From Hydrogenophilales bacterium (GTDB taxonomy: Bacteria > Pseudomonadota > Gammaproteobacteria > Burkholderiales > Thiobacillaceae): 46,740 nucleotides of DNA. The translations under genes were made by a program, and so were the position numbers. Below, one piece after another: positions 33,169 to 42,462 of this stretch. The notes beneath the pieces were generated by a model, which saw nothing but the letters and a program-made list of their open reading frames with translations, was not told where the DNA came from and made no database searches. Each line of letters starts with the position of its first letter. The first letter of the stretch is position 1. The stretch lies in assembly GCA_024636775.1 (NCBI GenBank), contig JAGXGP010000120.1:1-46740 (forward strand), given 5' to 3'.

Positions 33169-36100
33169 ATGACGACCTTCAACCGCAAACCTCTGTCTCT
33201 GGCGATATTGGCAGCCTTTTCTGTGGGCTATTACGGGATGGCAAGCGGCGCATTGCTCAGTTTGAGCCAGGTTCCCTTGTTTGTCCAAAGCGCTCAAAAG
33301 GCCAACGTGCTGTTGATTCTCGACAATTCGAACAGCATGGACGAAGACCCTACCGGAGCTGCCGCACCGTGCAGCGGTGGACTCTGTGGCAGCGCCAGCC
33401 CGCTCAGCAAATCGGAAATAGCGCGCAACGCCGCCCAAACGATCATCACCAATTACACGGGCCAGATCAATCTGGGATTGATGGCTTATCAGCAAACCAC
33501 TACAGGTGGCGATGCAGTCAGGACGCAACAGTTGCACAACTCGCCGTATGACGTGAGTTACAACCCAGCAAACTATAATTCAGCGTGGACAGGCTCACGC
33601 GCCAGCGCAACCAACAAGCGCTTCCGTGCGTCCAATCCAACCAGTGCTGGAAATTTCGTGCATTACAACGTGGCCTTGCCCTTTTATGCGGGCTCCAATC
33701 AGGGTAATGGCTTCTGCTTTTCTCAAACGGCTGCTTTCGATAATGGCGCTGAGACTTACCCCGGTGGCCCGTGGGACAGCTACAGGTGCTACAACACCAA
33801 GACAGGCACTTCCGATGTTTTACCGGCAGCGAATGACACATCAGCGGCCCTGCAAGGCTACACTGGCAATTTTTATAATGGCCAACTCTCCCCCACAGAC
33901 AGTGATCTCGCACAGGGGATACTTGATTTCGGGCGATTCCTGACCTGGAACTATATTGGACCAACCTGGTTTTCAAACAGCAATCCGGGACGCGGGTATC
34001 TGCATGTTACGGTCGGAGCCTTGGACACCGCCAAGGCAACGGCCATTAACACCAAGCTGGGCACCAGTCAGTTCGTGACCAACGGGTCTACCAACGCGAC
34101 CTTGCCGTTACAGAACGCCGGTCTGACTCCCATCCAAGGCACTTTCCTGACGGCTCAGGACTATTTTGCAGGCAACTTGGCTGCGGCTACCCAAGGCGGC
34201 CCGCAGTCCGCGCCACCCAACGCGTGCGGTAAGGATTTCGCCGTCTTCTTGACTGATGGCCTGCCTTCGGTCAGTTCAACGGGAACGGCCTTGACCAACC
34301 CGGGGACAGCCATTGTCGCGGCGGCAACAGCGGCAGGTGATCTGTACACTGCAACACGGCCTGTAAAGAGCTATATCGTGGGGTTCGCGCTGCCATATGG
34401 CACCACTCCTGGAATTCTGGATACGATCGCGACTGCTGGCGGCACGGGAACAGCATTTGATGCCGGTGACACCACTGCACTTAATAGTGCATTTAATACC
34501 ATTTTCAGTAATATTCTTGCTGAATCGGGCGCTGCTGCTGCCGTTGCGTTGACCTCCGGTTCGGTTATTGCCGGCGGCAAAATCTATCAGGGGCAGTTCA
34601 ACTCATCTGATTGGTCGGGTAATCTGCTCGCCTACAATACCAATCCGACAACGGGTGCGCTTACCGGTGTGGCGTGGCAGGCGGGAACGGTGTTGAATGG
34701 CCAGAATTTTGACACTGGCCGGAAAATTCTCACTTTCAAGCCCAGCACGAGTGCCGGCATCCGCTTCCGGTGGCCGGCCGTGCCGGCAAGTCCAACATCA
34801 ACCGAACTGGACGCCAGCCAGGTGCTGGCACTGAATACCAACATCAGCGGTACAAACGATGGAAATGGAGCAAACCGGCTCAATTACCTGCGTGGTCAAA
34901 CAGGTATTACCGGCTTTCGTCCGCGCCTTCTGAGTGTGCTGGGCGACCTGGTGAATTCGGCGCCCGCCTATGTGGGTGCACCTTCATTCAATTATTCCGA
35001 CACGCTTGAGTCGGCGAGCTACAACGCATTCCGCATTGCCCAGGCCTCGCGCACACCGATGCTTTATGTCGGTTCGAACGATGGCATGCTGCATGCTTTT
35101 GATGCGGCAACGGGTGAGGAAAAACTGGCTTATGTGCCCAGCAAGGTTTACCCAAATTTATCCAAGCTCACTTCAACGGCCTATACCCACCGCTATTTTG
35201 TCGATGGCTCCCCGACCGCGGTCGATGCTTTTTACTCGGGCGCCTGGCGCACCATGCTGGTATCCAGTCTGGGGGCAGGGGGTCAAGGACTGTTTGCATT
35301 GGATGTAACCAATCCTAGTACTTTCAGCGAAGCCAACGCCAGTTCGATTGTGAAGTGGGAGTTCAGTGATCCAGACCTGGGCTATGTGGTGGGCCAGCCG
35401 AGCATAGTGAAACTCAATACAGGTGAATGGGCGGCCGTATTCAGCAATGGCTATAACAACAGTGAGGCAGATGGCAGTGCCAGTACAACCGGCTTCGCTT
35501 CTTTGTTCATCGTTAATATTGCAACAGGGGCGCTCATCAAGCAGATTTCTACAAAAGCTGGTTCCGTCGGCACCCCCAACGCACTTGCAACCCCAACGTT
35601 GATCGATATCGATGGCGATGGTGATGTGGATTACGCCTACGCGGGTGATTTGCTGGGGAACATGTGGAAATTCGATTTATGTGATGCGGGCGGCAGTGGA
35701 TGCTCGTCAAATACAAATGGTTGGGGGGTAGCATTCGGCACGACCGCTTCGCCGCAACCCCTGTTTGTTGCAATGGATGCCAGCAGTAACCGGCAGCCGA
35801 TTACCAGCGCAGTTGAAGTGTCTCGACATTTCAGCGGCGATGGATTCCAGCTTTATTTCGGAACAGGGAAATACCTCGAAAGCTCGGATATTGCAACGAC
35901 CAACACCCAAACCTTTTATTCGCTGTGGGACAAGGATGTGTCGCCATCAACCATCTCCGGACGTAGTGTGTTGCAGGCGCAAACAATCACTACAAACACG
36001 ACTGTTTCCGGAAAGGAATATCGCACGTCAAGTAGCAACACTGTCGATTGGGCTCCCCCCGTTAATGCCAGCGGGACAAAGCGTGGATGGTATATGGATC

Positions 36101-36519
36101 TGCCAGCGTCTGGCGAACGTGTGGTGAGTGAGCCTGCGCTTTATGACAACCGTGTTTTGTTTACTACGCTCATCCCGGATAGCGCTGTGTGCGGTAGCGG
36201 TGGAACAGGTTGGTTGATGGAGCTTGATGCGAAGACGGGTGCAGCGTTGATCGGCCCGACTTTCGACGTGGATGGCGATGGAGACGTCGACACGGACGAT
36301 AACCTTGGGACTGCCAATGCTTATGCGTCTGGTGTGAAAAAGTCCTCGATTCCAAGCGCGGTGCGCTTGCAGAAAAACCCTGGCGGGGCGGGTGGCGGCA
36401 CTTTGCTCAAACCAATCAGCCTAAGCAAAAAGAATGCGGCTGGGACGTCGCTTGATGTCGACCTGAACGCAATGACGTCCACTCAAAGACGTTCGAGCTG
36501 GCGGCAGATTTTCCAATAA
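33169..36519 (+). CDS. pilY1: Type IV pilus tip adhesin/assembly protein PilY1
   Basis: A 1116-residue secreted protein. Signal peptide at residues ~1–28; a von Willebrand A-like domain with the MIDAS motif DNSNSM starting at D52 and FAVFLTDGLPSV later; then the PilC/PilY1 beta-propeller from about 590 (FRPRLLSVLGDLVNSAPAYV, MLYVGSNDGMLHAFDAATGE, SSLGAGGQGLFALDVTNP). The calcium loop needed for twitching in Pseudomonas PilY1 appears as DIDGDGDVD at 813–821. A second loop, DVDGDGDVDTDD, starts at 1033 and looks dockerin-like. PilY1 sits at the tip on the minor pilins, blocks retraction and mediates adhesion. Intact and of usual length. Confidence 0.93.
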   Translation: MTTFNRKPLSLAILAAFSVGYYGMASGALLSLSQVPLFVQSAQKANVLLILDNSNSMDEDPTGAAAPCSGGLCGSASPLSKSEIARNAAQTIITNYTGQINLGLMAYQQTTTGGDAVRTQQLHNSPYDVSYNPANYNSAWTGSRASATNKRFRASNPTSAGNFVHYNVALPFYAGSNQGNGFCFSQTAAFDNGAETYPGGPWDSYRCYNTKTGTSDVLPAANDTSAALQGYTGNFYNGQLSPTDSDLAQGILDFGRFLTWNYIGPTWFSNSNPGRGYLHVTVGALDTAKATAINTKLGTSQFVTNGSTNATLPLQNAGLTPIQGTFLTAQDYFAGNLAAATQGGPQSAPPNACGKDFAVFLTDGLPSVSSTGTALTNPGTAIVAAATAAGDLYTATRPVKSYIVGFALPYGTTPGILDTIATAGGTGTAFDAGDTTALNSAFNTIFSNILAESGAAAAVALTSGSVIAGGKIYQGQFNSSDWSGNLLAYNTNPTTGALTGVAWQAGTVLNGQNFDTGRKILTFKPSTSAGIRFRWPAVPASPTSTELDASQVLALNTNISGTNDGNGANRLNYLRGQTGITGFRPRLLSVLGDLVNSAPAYVGAPSFNYSDTLESASYNAFRIAQASRTPMLYVGSNDGMLHAFDAATGEEKLAYVPSKVYPNLSKLTSTAYTHRYFVDGSPTAVDAFYSGAWRTMLVSSLGAGGQGLFALDVTNPSTFSEANASSIVKWEFSDPDLGYVVGQPSIVKLNTGEWAAVFSNGYNNSEADGSASTTGFASLFIVNIATGALIKQISTKAGSVGTPNALATPTLIDIDGDGDVDYAYAGDLLGNMWKFDLCDAGGSGCSSNTNGWGVAFGTTASPQPLFVAMDASSNRQPITSAVEVSRHFSGDGFQLYFGTGKYLESSDIATTNTQTFYSLWDKDVSPSTISGRSVLQAQTITTNTTVSGKEYRTSSSNTVDWAPPVNASGTKRGWYMDLPASGERVVSEPALYDNRVLFTTLIPDSAVCGSGGTGWLMELDAKTGAALIGPTFDVDGDGDVDTDDNLGTANAYASGVKKSSIPSAVRLQKNPGGAGGGTLLKPISLSKKNAAGTSLDVDLNAMTSTQRRSSWRQIFQ

Positions 36520-36528
36520 GGAGCCATG

Positions 36529-36867
36529 ATGAAACTGTTTGTTACGATATTTATAACGGCGGTGCTTTCCCATAGTCAGGCGTATGCAATGACCATGGTT
36601 GATGCGCCCAACACTGACAACGGCGCTACAAAAGCAAGCCAGGCACAGCAAGGCGGTAAGGTTGATGCCATTCATGCTGGCGCCAGCAAACTTGTGATTA
36701 ATGGTGTGACATATGTATATAACCCATTGACCACGATCGTTACTGTGAATGGGAAGCGCGTTACGATCAGCGACTTGCGCGTGGGTGAAACGATTCAGTT
36801 TCAGGCCGCATCCCAGGGCGCTAACAAGGCTTCATCGTTGACGAATATAAACGTGCAGAGACAATGA
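36529..36867 (+). CDS. pilY2: Small secreted PilY2-like protein
   Basis: A 112-residue protein with a signal peptide of about 20 residues (LFVTIFITAVLSHSQAYA). The mature part is a Ser/Gln/Ala-rich linker, then a small beta domain: KLVINGVTYVYNPLTTIVTV, NGKRVTISDLRVGETIQF. Length and position between pilY1 and the pilin gene equal PilY2 of Pseudomonas aeruginosa; the motif 'DLRVGETIQF' resembles the small beta-barrel of that kind of protein. Assignment rests on position and shape, not on strong sequence identity. AAGGAG five bases upstream favours ATG 36529 over the ATG at 36526. Overlaps the next possible ATG at 36864. Confidence 0.65.
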   Translation: MKLFVTIFITAVLSHSQAYAMTMVDAPNTDNGATKASQAQQGGKVDAIHAGASKLVINGVTYVYNPLTTIVTVNGKRVTISDLRVGETIQFQAASQGANKASSLTNINVQRQ

Positions 36868-36884
36868 CTCAGGAGGTTGCCAAG

Positions 36885-37313
36885 ATGAACCCGAAACCTA
36901 GCCCGAAATCCAGTTTAGGCATGACATTGATCGAATTGATGGTTGTGGTGGCCATCATCGGCATCCTGGCGTCCATCGCTTATCCAAGCTACCAAGAATA
37001 CGTGAGGCGTGGCAAACGTGCCGACGCACAGGCGGTCATGATGGAAAACGTACAGTTTCTGGAGCGATTCTTCACGACCAATGGAACGTATGTCGGCGCA
37101 GTGCTTCCTATTACACAATCACCCAAGAACGGAACGGCCAATTACAGCATCACGCTCCCGGCAGGGAATTTGACTGCGACTGCCTATGTTGTTCAGGCAG
37201 CGCCAACGGGGTCTTTTTCGGATCCCGTGTGTGCGACCTTACAGGTTAATCAGACCGGTTTGAAATCAAAAGTAGGTGGAACAGGAAGTCTTGGAGATTG
37301 CTGGAAAAGCTAA
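36885..37313 (+). CDS. pilE: Type IV pilin PilE
   Basis: A 142-residue type IVa prepilin. Leader of 12 residues ending SSLG, then MTLIELMVVVAIIGILASIA with Glu at +5; the mature N-terminal residue would be Met instead of Phe. YPSYQEYVRRGKRADAQAVM and the C-terminal disulfide loop between the Cys of SDPVCATL and GDCWKS are as in PilE. AGGAGG eight bases before ATG 36885 fixes the start; the upstream ATG 36864 would lengthen the leader. In this position it is the last gene of the tip operon, as in Pseudomonas (pilE minor pilin) and in many betaproteobacteria; it may be a minor rather than the main pilin. Confidence 0.92.
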   Translation: MNPKPSPKSSLGMTLIELMVVVAIIGILASIAYPSYQEYVRRGKRADAQAVMMENVQFLERFFTTNGTYVGAVLPITQSPKNGTANYSITLPAGNLTATAYVVQAAPTGSFSDPVCATLQVNQTGLKSKVGGTGSLGDCWKS

Positions 37314-37346
37314 CAGGCTCCGTGTCCGTGTCCGGAGCCTGTTAGC
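37309..37346. terminator. Strong hairpin terminator between pilE and the PEP-CTERM gene
   Basis: Arms GCTAACAGGCTCCG (37309–37322) and CGGAGCCTGTTAGC (37333–37346) are a perfect 14-base inverted repeat with a 10-base loop. It includes the pilE stop codon. On the − strand it is followed at once by TTTT; on the + strand the T-run (37365–37373) is 18 bases further. It probably ends transcription from both sides. Confidence 0.8.
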
Positions 37347-37361
37347 TTGATGAAAGTTTGC

Positions 37362-37523
37362 TTATTTTTTTTTGTTGCGATTTGTTGCCCAAACCAGAAT
37401 TCCCGCAACGGCACCTATGCCTAGGAGTGAAAGCGCTCCTGGCTCTGGAATGCTGTTCACCGCTGTTATAGCAAGAGCCGGAAATGATGTGACGGCAAGA
37501 AGAACTCCAATAATTTTACGCAT
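37362..37523 (-). CDS. Minimal PEP-CTERM protein (signal peptide plus sorting signal)
   Basis: A 53-codon gene found by reading the − strand. The start ATG (37523–37521) has GGAG eight bases upstream (GCGGAGTATAAAAAATG). The product begins MRKIIGVLLAVTSFPALA, a complete Sec signal peptide with an ALA cleavage site, then only ITAVNS, then the sorting signal IPEPGALSLLGIGAVAG followed by ILVWATNRNKKK: a PEP motif, a membrane helix and a basic tail, exactly the architecture read by exosortases (EpsH/XrtA-type). Ordinary PEP-CTERM proteins have 150 or more residues between the two signals. Here cleavage at both ends would free a peptide of about 8 residues. It could instead be a deletion remnant that kept both ends in frame. 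No exosortase gene is in the window. Confidence 0.7.
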   Translation of the reverse strand: MRKIIGVLLAVTSFPALAITAVNSIPEPGALSLLGIGAVAGILVWATNRNKKK

Positions 37524-37556
37524 TTTTTATACTCCGCTTAGAAATAAAGACATTAC

Positions 37557-37582
37557 ATAGAAACCACAAATAGAAACCACAA
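37557..37582. repeat. Tandem 13-base direct repeat upstream of the PEP-CTERM gene
   Basis: ATAGAAACCACAA occurs twice back to back (37557–37569 and 37570–37582), ending about 34 bases before the PEP-CTERM start codon. It could be a pair of activator half-sites or simple slippage. No further copies were noticed. Confidence 0.55.
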
Positions 37583-37740
37583 AATAAATCGGCACAAGTC
37601 TATTTTCTAGATTGGCCTGTTGATATCAAGCACGATTCAAGCCTGTTTCTCACGATTTAAAAAACATGTTCAATAGCAATGGATTGCGGGCTATATGCCT
37701 AGTCATTATTTCTGGTTGGGTGTTCATGCCAATAATATGT

Positions 37741-37775
37741 AAAAAAACCCGACATGGAGGATCCTGCCTTGGGTT
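37741..37775 (-). terminator. Possible ispH terminator
   Basis: On the − strand AACCC and GGGTT flank a 20-base loop and are followed by a run of T (37745–37741). The stem is only 5 bases, so this is a weak call. The remaining bases between 37583 and 37811 show no gene I can support. Confidence 0.3.
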
Positions 37776-37811
37776 GGGTAATACCGGCCCATTCCTCACG
37801 CCAAGGTTTAT

Positions 37812-38738
37812 TCAACACAAGCTTTTGGGTAGCGGGAAGCCAACCTTCTCTTCCACGCCATTCAACTGGCTTACTTGGCTCACGCCATGATTTTTTAATA
37901 GTGAAATCACTTCCTGTACCAAGACTTCGGGTGCTGATGCTCCAGCGGTAACGCCTACAGAAGCTTTTCCGGTCACCCATTGCGGGTCAATTTCACTGGC
38001 GTTGTCCACCATATAAGCCGGCACTCCCAGATTCTCGGCAACTTCCCTGAGCCGGTTGGAGTTCGAACTGGTCGGCGAACCAACCACGATCACTACATCG
38101 CACTGCGGTGCCAGTGCCTTGACCGCATCCTGACGATTCTGGGTGGCATAGCAAATGTCGTCTTTTTTTGGCCCGACAATATTTGGGAAGCGTTGTCTCA
38201 GCGCGTTGACCACGCGCGCGGCGTCGTCCACTGACAGGGTGGTCTGGGTGACGTAGGCGATTTTGTCCGGATCGCTAACACGCAGCTTGGCGACGTCTTC
38301 GGGTGTTTCGACCAGATACATTCCGCCCTCGGCTTGTCCCAGTGTGCCCTCGACTTCGGGATGGCCCTTGTGACCGATCATGACAATCTCGAATCCCTTG
38401 TCGCGCATCTTGCTGACTTCGACATGCACTTTGGTAACCAGCGGGCAGGTGGCGTCGAATACATTCAACCCACGTGCTTCGGCTTCGGCACGCACTGCCT
38501 GCGAGACACCGTGGGCGCTGAATATGACAGTGGAACCTGCCGGGACTTCGGCGAGTTCTTCGACAAAAATTGCCCCTTTGGTTTTGAGGTCGTTGACAAC
38601 GAAAGTGTTGTGGACGACTTCGTGACGGACGTAAATTGGCGCACCGAATTTCTCCAGCGCGCGCTCGACGATGGCGATGGCGCGGTCGACGCCGGCGCAG
38701 AATCCGCGTGGATTGGCGAGGAGGATCGTGGGTTTCAT
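37812..38738 (-). CDS. ispH: 4-hydroxy-3-methylbut-2-enyl diphosphate reductase IspH
   Basis: A 308-residue iron-sulfur enzyme giving IPP and DMAPP in the last step of the MEP isoprenoid pathway. The three cluster cysteines are C14 ([12 protein letters not shown]), C98 (FDATCPLV) and C196 (DDICYATQ); E of the VRHEVVHN region, and the [10 protein letters not shown] motif are present. I prefer ATG 38738, six bases after GAGAAG, over ATG 38744. It follows fkpB by 16 bases, in the common fkpB–ispH order also seen in E. coli (ribF–ileS–lspA–fkpB–ispH). Confidence 0.96.
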   Translation of the reverse strand: MKPTILLANPRGFCAGVDRAIAIVERALEKFGAPIYVRHEVVHNTFVVNDLKTKGAIFVEELAEVPAGSTVIFSAHGVSQAVRAEAEARGLNVFDATCPLVTKVHVEVSKMRDKGFEIVMIGHKGHPEVEGTLGQAEGGMYLVETPEDVAKLRVSDPDKIAYVTQTTLSVDDAARVVNALRQRFPNIVGPKKDDICYATQNRQDAVKALAPQCDVVIVVGSPTSSNSNRLREVAENLGVPAYMVDNASEIDPQWVTGKASVGVTAGASAPEVLVQEVISLLKNHGVSQVSQLNGVEEKVGFPLPKSLC

Positions 38739-38754
38739 AAGCATCTTCTCAGCA

Positions 38755-39192
38755 TCATAGAATGCGGACAATTTCGACTTCGAATTCAATCGACAGATCC
38801 GCAAGCGGGTGATTGAAATCGACCTTGACGTCCTCGTCGCCGAGTTCAAGGACGCGACCGGCCAGTGTCTGGCCGTTGGGCATGGTGAATTCGAACAACT
38901 GGTCTGCCACAATGTTCAAGTCAGCAGGCAAGTCGGACTTGGGCAGGGTCTGAACAAGATCAGGCTGGCTCGCGCCAAACGCTTGCCACGGGTCGAGCAG
39001 GAAAACATGACGCTCGCCGGGATACAGGTCGATCAGCCATTGCTCGAGCATGGGCGACAGCGTGCCATCACCAAGGGTGATCGTATCGGGTTCGGCTTCG
39101 TCAAAATTGGCGATGATATCCTCGCCGCCGCGGGGACGCAGCGCGTAGCGGATGTCGAGGGTGTCGCCGGGGGCAACGGCGCGTGCCGTCAT
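38755..39192 (-). CDS. fkpB: FKBP-type peptidyl-prolyl isomerase FkpB (SlpA)
   Basis: A 145-residue FKBP of the SlyD/SlpA type. [40 protein letters not shown] and [16 protein letters not shown] give the FKBP core with the inserted flap; [20 protein letters not shown] and VDFNHPLA follow, as in SlpA. It lacks SlyD's His-rich tail. Cytoplasmic folding helper; overlaps lspA by 4 bases. Confidence 0.93.
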   Translation of the reverse strand: MTARAVAPGDTLDIRYALRPRGGEDIIANFDEAEPDTITLGDGTLSPMLEQWLIDLYPGERHVFLLDPWQAFGASQPDLVQTLPKSDLPADLNIVADQLFEFTMPNGQTLAGRVLELGDEDVKVDFNHPLADLSIEFEVEIVRIL

Positions 39193-39695
39193 GGTGCGTC
39201 GCTTTCAGTCGAGACGGGCTTTTTGCCAAACAGGCTGTCCCAGATCAGCACCGCCGCACCCACCGAGATGGCTGAATCCGCCACATTGAAAGCCGGCCAG
39301 GAATAACCCTGGTAATGGAAATACAAAAAATCCACCACATGCCCGAGCACCACGCGGTCGAGTACATTGCCGAGTGCGCCGCCCAGTACCAGTGCCAGTG
39401 AAAAGGCCAGTCGTGTTTCGTGTGCATGCTGTTTCAAAAGGCGCACGATGATCACAGTGGCGATGGCGCCCACGGCAATAAAAAACCAGCGCTGCCAGCC
39501 CCCGGCATCAGCCAGAAAGCTGAACGCCGCGCCGGTGTTGTGCACCAGCACCAGCGAAAAGAAAGGCAGCACGGGAATGGCTTCCTGGTAGTCCAGTGCG
39601 GAAGACACCCACCACTTGGTCAGGTGGTCGAGCACGATTACGGCAAGAGCCAGGCCCAGCCAGGGGCGCATGCCGGGATTGAAATACTTAAGCAT
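39189..39695 (-). CDS. lspA: Lipoprotein signal peptidase LspA
   Basis: A 168-residue four-span membrane protease cutting prolipoproteins after lipidation. Catalytic aspartates are D113 (GALGNVLDR) and D140 ([11 protein letters not shown]); the conserved [10 protein letters not shown] and [11 protein letters not shown] segments are also present. Overlaps ileS upstream by 8 bases and fkpB downstream by 4. Confidence 0.96.
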   Translation of the reverse strand: MLKYFNPGMRPWLGLALAVIVLDHLTKWWVSSALDYQEAIPVLPFFSLVLVHNTGAAFSFLADAGGWQRWFFIAVGAIATVIIVRLLKQHAHETRLAFSLALVLGGALGNVLDRVVLGHVVDFLYFHYQGYSWPAFNVADSAISVGAAVLIWDSLFGKKPVSTESDAP

Positions 39696-42450
39696 GGGTG
39701 TGCACCTCGCCGTTGCCTGTCAGGTTGCTGACGCAACGCCCGCACAGACCAGGGTGATCGGCATGGGTGTCAACGTCGTCGCGGTAATGCCAGCAGCGCT
39801 CACATTTTTTGGCTGCGCTGGGGGTGACTTCAATCCGGTCAGTCTCGGCGGCAACAAGGTGTGCCTGTGAAGTGATCAACACAAAACGCAGGTCGTCGCC
39901 CAAGGGTTCCAGCAAGGATGCGGTTTCGGGGGCGGCATGCAGCGTGACTTCGGCTTGCAGGGATGAGCCGATGTCGCCGGCTGCGCGGAAGGTCTCCAGT
40001 TCTTTTTGTACATCTGCACGCACTGCTCGGATCCGGGTCCAGCGATCGAGCAGGCTTGCCTCGTCACTTTGAGCGGGTAAGTCATACCAGGTATGCAGAA
40101 AGACGGAATCATCCCCATCGAGCTGCGCCCAGACTTCTTCGCCGGTGAAAGACAGGATCGGCGCCATCCAGCGCACCAGCGCCTGCGTCAGGTGATAGAG
40201 CGCGTTCTGCGCAGCACGTCGTTCCTGGCTGTCGGCGCCACTGGTGTAGAGGCGGTCTTTCAGGATATCGAGGTAAAAGCCGCCGAGATCTTCCGAGCAA
40301 AAGCCTTGCAGCTTTTGCACGATGAAATGGAATTCGTAGGCATCGTAATGCGCCTGCAATTCGCCTTGCAATTGACGCGTCAATGCCAGCGCATAGCGGT
40401 CGATTTCCAGCCAGTCTTCCACCGGCAGCGCGTGGGCCTGGGGATCGAAATCCGACAGGTTGGCGAGCAGAAATTTCAGCGTGTTGCGAATGCGGCGATA
40501 GCCTTCGACCACGCGCTTGAGGATTTCGTCGGAGATGGTCAGTTCGCCCGAGTAGTCGGTGGTCGCGACCCACAAGCGCAGAATGTCGGCGCCATACTGG
40601 TCCATGACCTTCTGCGGGGCGATGACGTTGCCTTTCGACTTGCTCATCTTGTGGCCTTTGCCGTCGACGACAAAGCCGTGGGTGAGTAAAGCCTTGTAGG
40701 GCGCGCGGCCGTCCGTGGCGCAACCGGTAAGCAGCGACGACTGGAACCAGCCGCGATGCTGGTCCGAACCTTCCAGATATAAATCTGCAGGATGGGCAAG
40801 ATCAGGACGGCGCTTCAGCACACAGGCGTGGGTGACGCCCGAATCGAACCAGACATCCAGTGTGTGACCGGTCTTGTTGTAATGCGCAGCATCTTCCCCA
40901 AGCAGCTCGGTGGGGTCGAGCGCGAACCAGGCCTCGATACCGGCCTGCTCGACGCGTTGCGCCACGACTTCCAGCAACTCGGCGCTTTTTGGATGCAGTT
41001 CGCCGGTTTCCTTGTGGGTGAAGAAGGGCATCGGCACCCCCCAGTTGCGCTGGCGCGAGACGCACCAGTCGGGGCGGTTGTTGATCATCGCTTCCAGCCG
41101 CGCACGGCCCCAGGCCGGGAAGAACTGGGTATGGTCGACGGCGGCCATCGCCTGTTTGCGCAGGGTGGTCTGGTTACCAGCTTCCATGCCGATGAACCAC
41201 TGTCGCGTCGCGCGAAAAATGATCGGTGTTTTATGCCGCCAGCAATGCGGGTAGCTGTGCAGCATTTTTTCATGCGCCAGCAAATTGCCACTGGTTTGCA
41301 GGGTTTCGATGATGAGCGGGTTGGCCTGCCAGATGCTCATGCCGCCGAGCAGCGGCACGGTGGCATAAAAGCGGCCGTCGTTATCGACCGGATTGTCGAC
41401 CTTCAACCCATAACGGCTGCCGATTACGTAGTCGTCCAGGCCATGCCCGGGCGCAGTGTGCACCGCACCGGTGCCGGCATCGGCGGTGACATGATCGCCG
41501 ACGATCACTGGCACTTCGCGTTGCTGGAAGGGGTGCCACAACAGTACACCTTCGAGTGCCTGGCCGGTCGTGCGCGCGATGACTTCAGCACCCTCGTTCA
41601 AGCTGTAACGGGTTAGTGCAGCTTCGCGCAAGTCTTCTGACAGAATCAGTAGACCTTTGGTGGTGCGTACCAGCGCATATTGAAAGTCGGGATGCAAGGT
41701 CACCGCCTGGTTGGCGGGCAGCGTCCACGGCGTGGTGGTCCAGATCACGACTTGAACCGGCTCGTCGATGGTAGCGATATCAAAGCGCTTGGCAAGGTCA
41801 GCGCGGTCAGCCACCGCAAAACCGACGTCGATTGCGGGTGAAGTCTTGTCTTCATATTCGACTTCGGCCTCGGCCAGCGCTGAGCCGCAATCCACGCACC
41901 AGTGCACCGGTTTGGCACCCTGGTAGAGATAACCGGCTTCCTGGACTTTTCCCAGCGTACGGAGGGTGTCAGCTTCGAACTGGAAATCCATGGTGCGGTA
42001 GGGGTGGTCCCAATCGCCGAGCACGCCCAGACGAATGAAGTCGGCTTTCTGCCGCTCAATCTGGACGGCGGCGTATTCGCGGCACAGCTCGCGGAATTTT
42101 GCAGGCTCGATGGCCTTGCCGTGGGTTTTTTCTACCTGCAGTTCGATCGGCAGGCCGTGGCAGTCCCAGCCCGGTACGAAAGGTGCGTCGAACCCAGACA
42201 AGGTCTTCGCCTTGACGATGATGTCCTTGAGAATCTTGTTGACGGCGTGACCAATGTGGATGTCGCCGTTGGCGTAGGGCGGGCCGTCGTGCAGGATGAA
42301 CTTGGGTCGACCGGCGGAGGCGCGGCGTATCGTTTCGTAGCGTTTTTGCTCCTGCCAGCTTTTGACCCAGCCCGGCTCGCGCTTGGCGAGATCGCCGCGC
42401 ATCGGGAAAGGCGTGTCGGGGAGGTTGAGCGTGCTTTTATAGTCAGGCAT
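39688..42450 (-). CDS. ileS: Isoleucyl-tRNA synthetase
   Basis: A 920-residue class I synthetase of normal bacterial length. HIGH is at residues 65–68 ([10 protein letters not shown]) and KMSKS at 601–605 ([13 protein letters not shown]). The editing domain contains the CP1 region with [18 protein letters not shown], and the C-terminal zinc site [20 protein letters not shown] then CGRC is complete, so this is the eubacterial ileS1-type rather than the mupirocin-resistant type. Ribosome binding site is weak. Confidence 0.97.
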   Translation of the reverse strand: MPDYKSTLNLPDTPFPMRGDLAKREPGWVKSWQEQKRYETIRRASAGRPKFILHDGPPYANGDIHIGHAVNKILKDIIVKAKTLSGFDAPFVPGWDCHGLPIELQVEKTHGKAIEPAKFRELCREYAAVQIERQKADFIRLGVLGDWDHPYRTMDFQFEADTLRTLGKVQEAGYLYQGAKPVHWCVDCGSALAEAEVEYEDKTSPAIDVGFAVADRADLAKRFDIATIDEPVQVVIWTTTPWTLPANQAVTLHPDFQYALVRTTKGLLILSEDLREAALTRYSLNEGAEVIARTTGQALEGVLLWHPFQQREVPVIVGDHVTADAGTGAVHTAPGHGLDDYVIGSRYGLKVDNPVDNDGRFYATVPLLGGMSIWQANPLIIETLQTSGNLLAHEKMLHSYPHCWRHKTPIIFRATRQWFIGMEAGNQTTLRKQAMAAVDHTQFFPAWGRARLEAMINNRPDWCVSRQRNWGVPMPFFTHKETGELHPKSAELLEVVAQRVEQAGIEAWFALDPTELLGEDAAHYNKTGHTLDVWFDSGVTHACVLKRRPDLAHPADLYLEGSDQHRGWFQSSLLTGCATDGRAPYKALLTHGFVVDGKGHKMSKSKGNVIAPQKVMDQYGADILRLWVATTDYSGELTISDEILKRVVEGYRRIRNTLKFLLANLSDFDPQAHALPVEDWLEIDRYALALTRQLQGELQAHYDAYEFHFIVQKLQGFCSEDLGGFYLDILKDRLYTSGADSQERRAAQNALYHLTQALVRWMAPILSFTGEEVWAQLDGDDSVFLHTWYDLPAQSDEASLLDRWTRIRAVRADVQKELETFRAAGDIGSSLQAEVTLHAAPETASLLEPLGDDLRFVLITSQAHLVAAETDRIEVTPSAAKKCERCWHYRDDVDTHADHPGLCGRCVSNLTGNGEVHTHA

Positions 42451-42462
42451 GGTGGCTTTGTT

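Noticed and set aside
37666-37890. 74-codon + strand frame starting with a hydrophobic stretch
   Set aside because: Has a membrane-like start but no ribosome binding site and runs antisense into ispH; composition changes in the middle.
40792-41616. 274-codon + strand frame within ileS
   Set aside because: Antisense shadow of the ileS editing domain, with no ribosome binding site.
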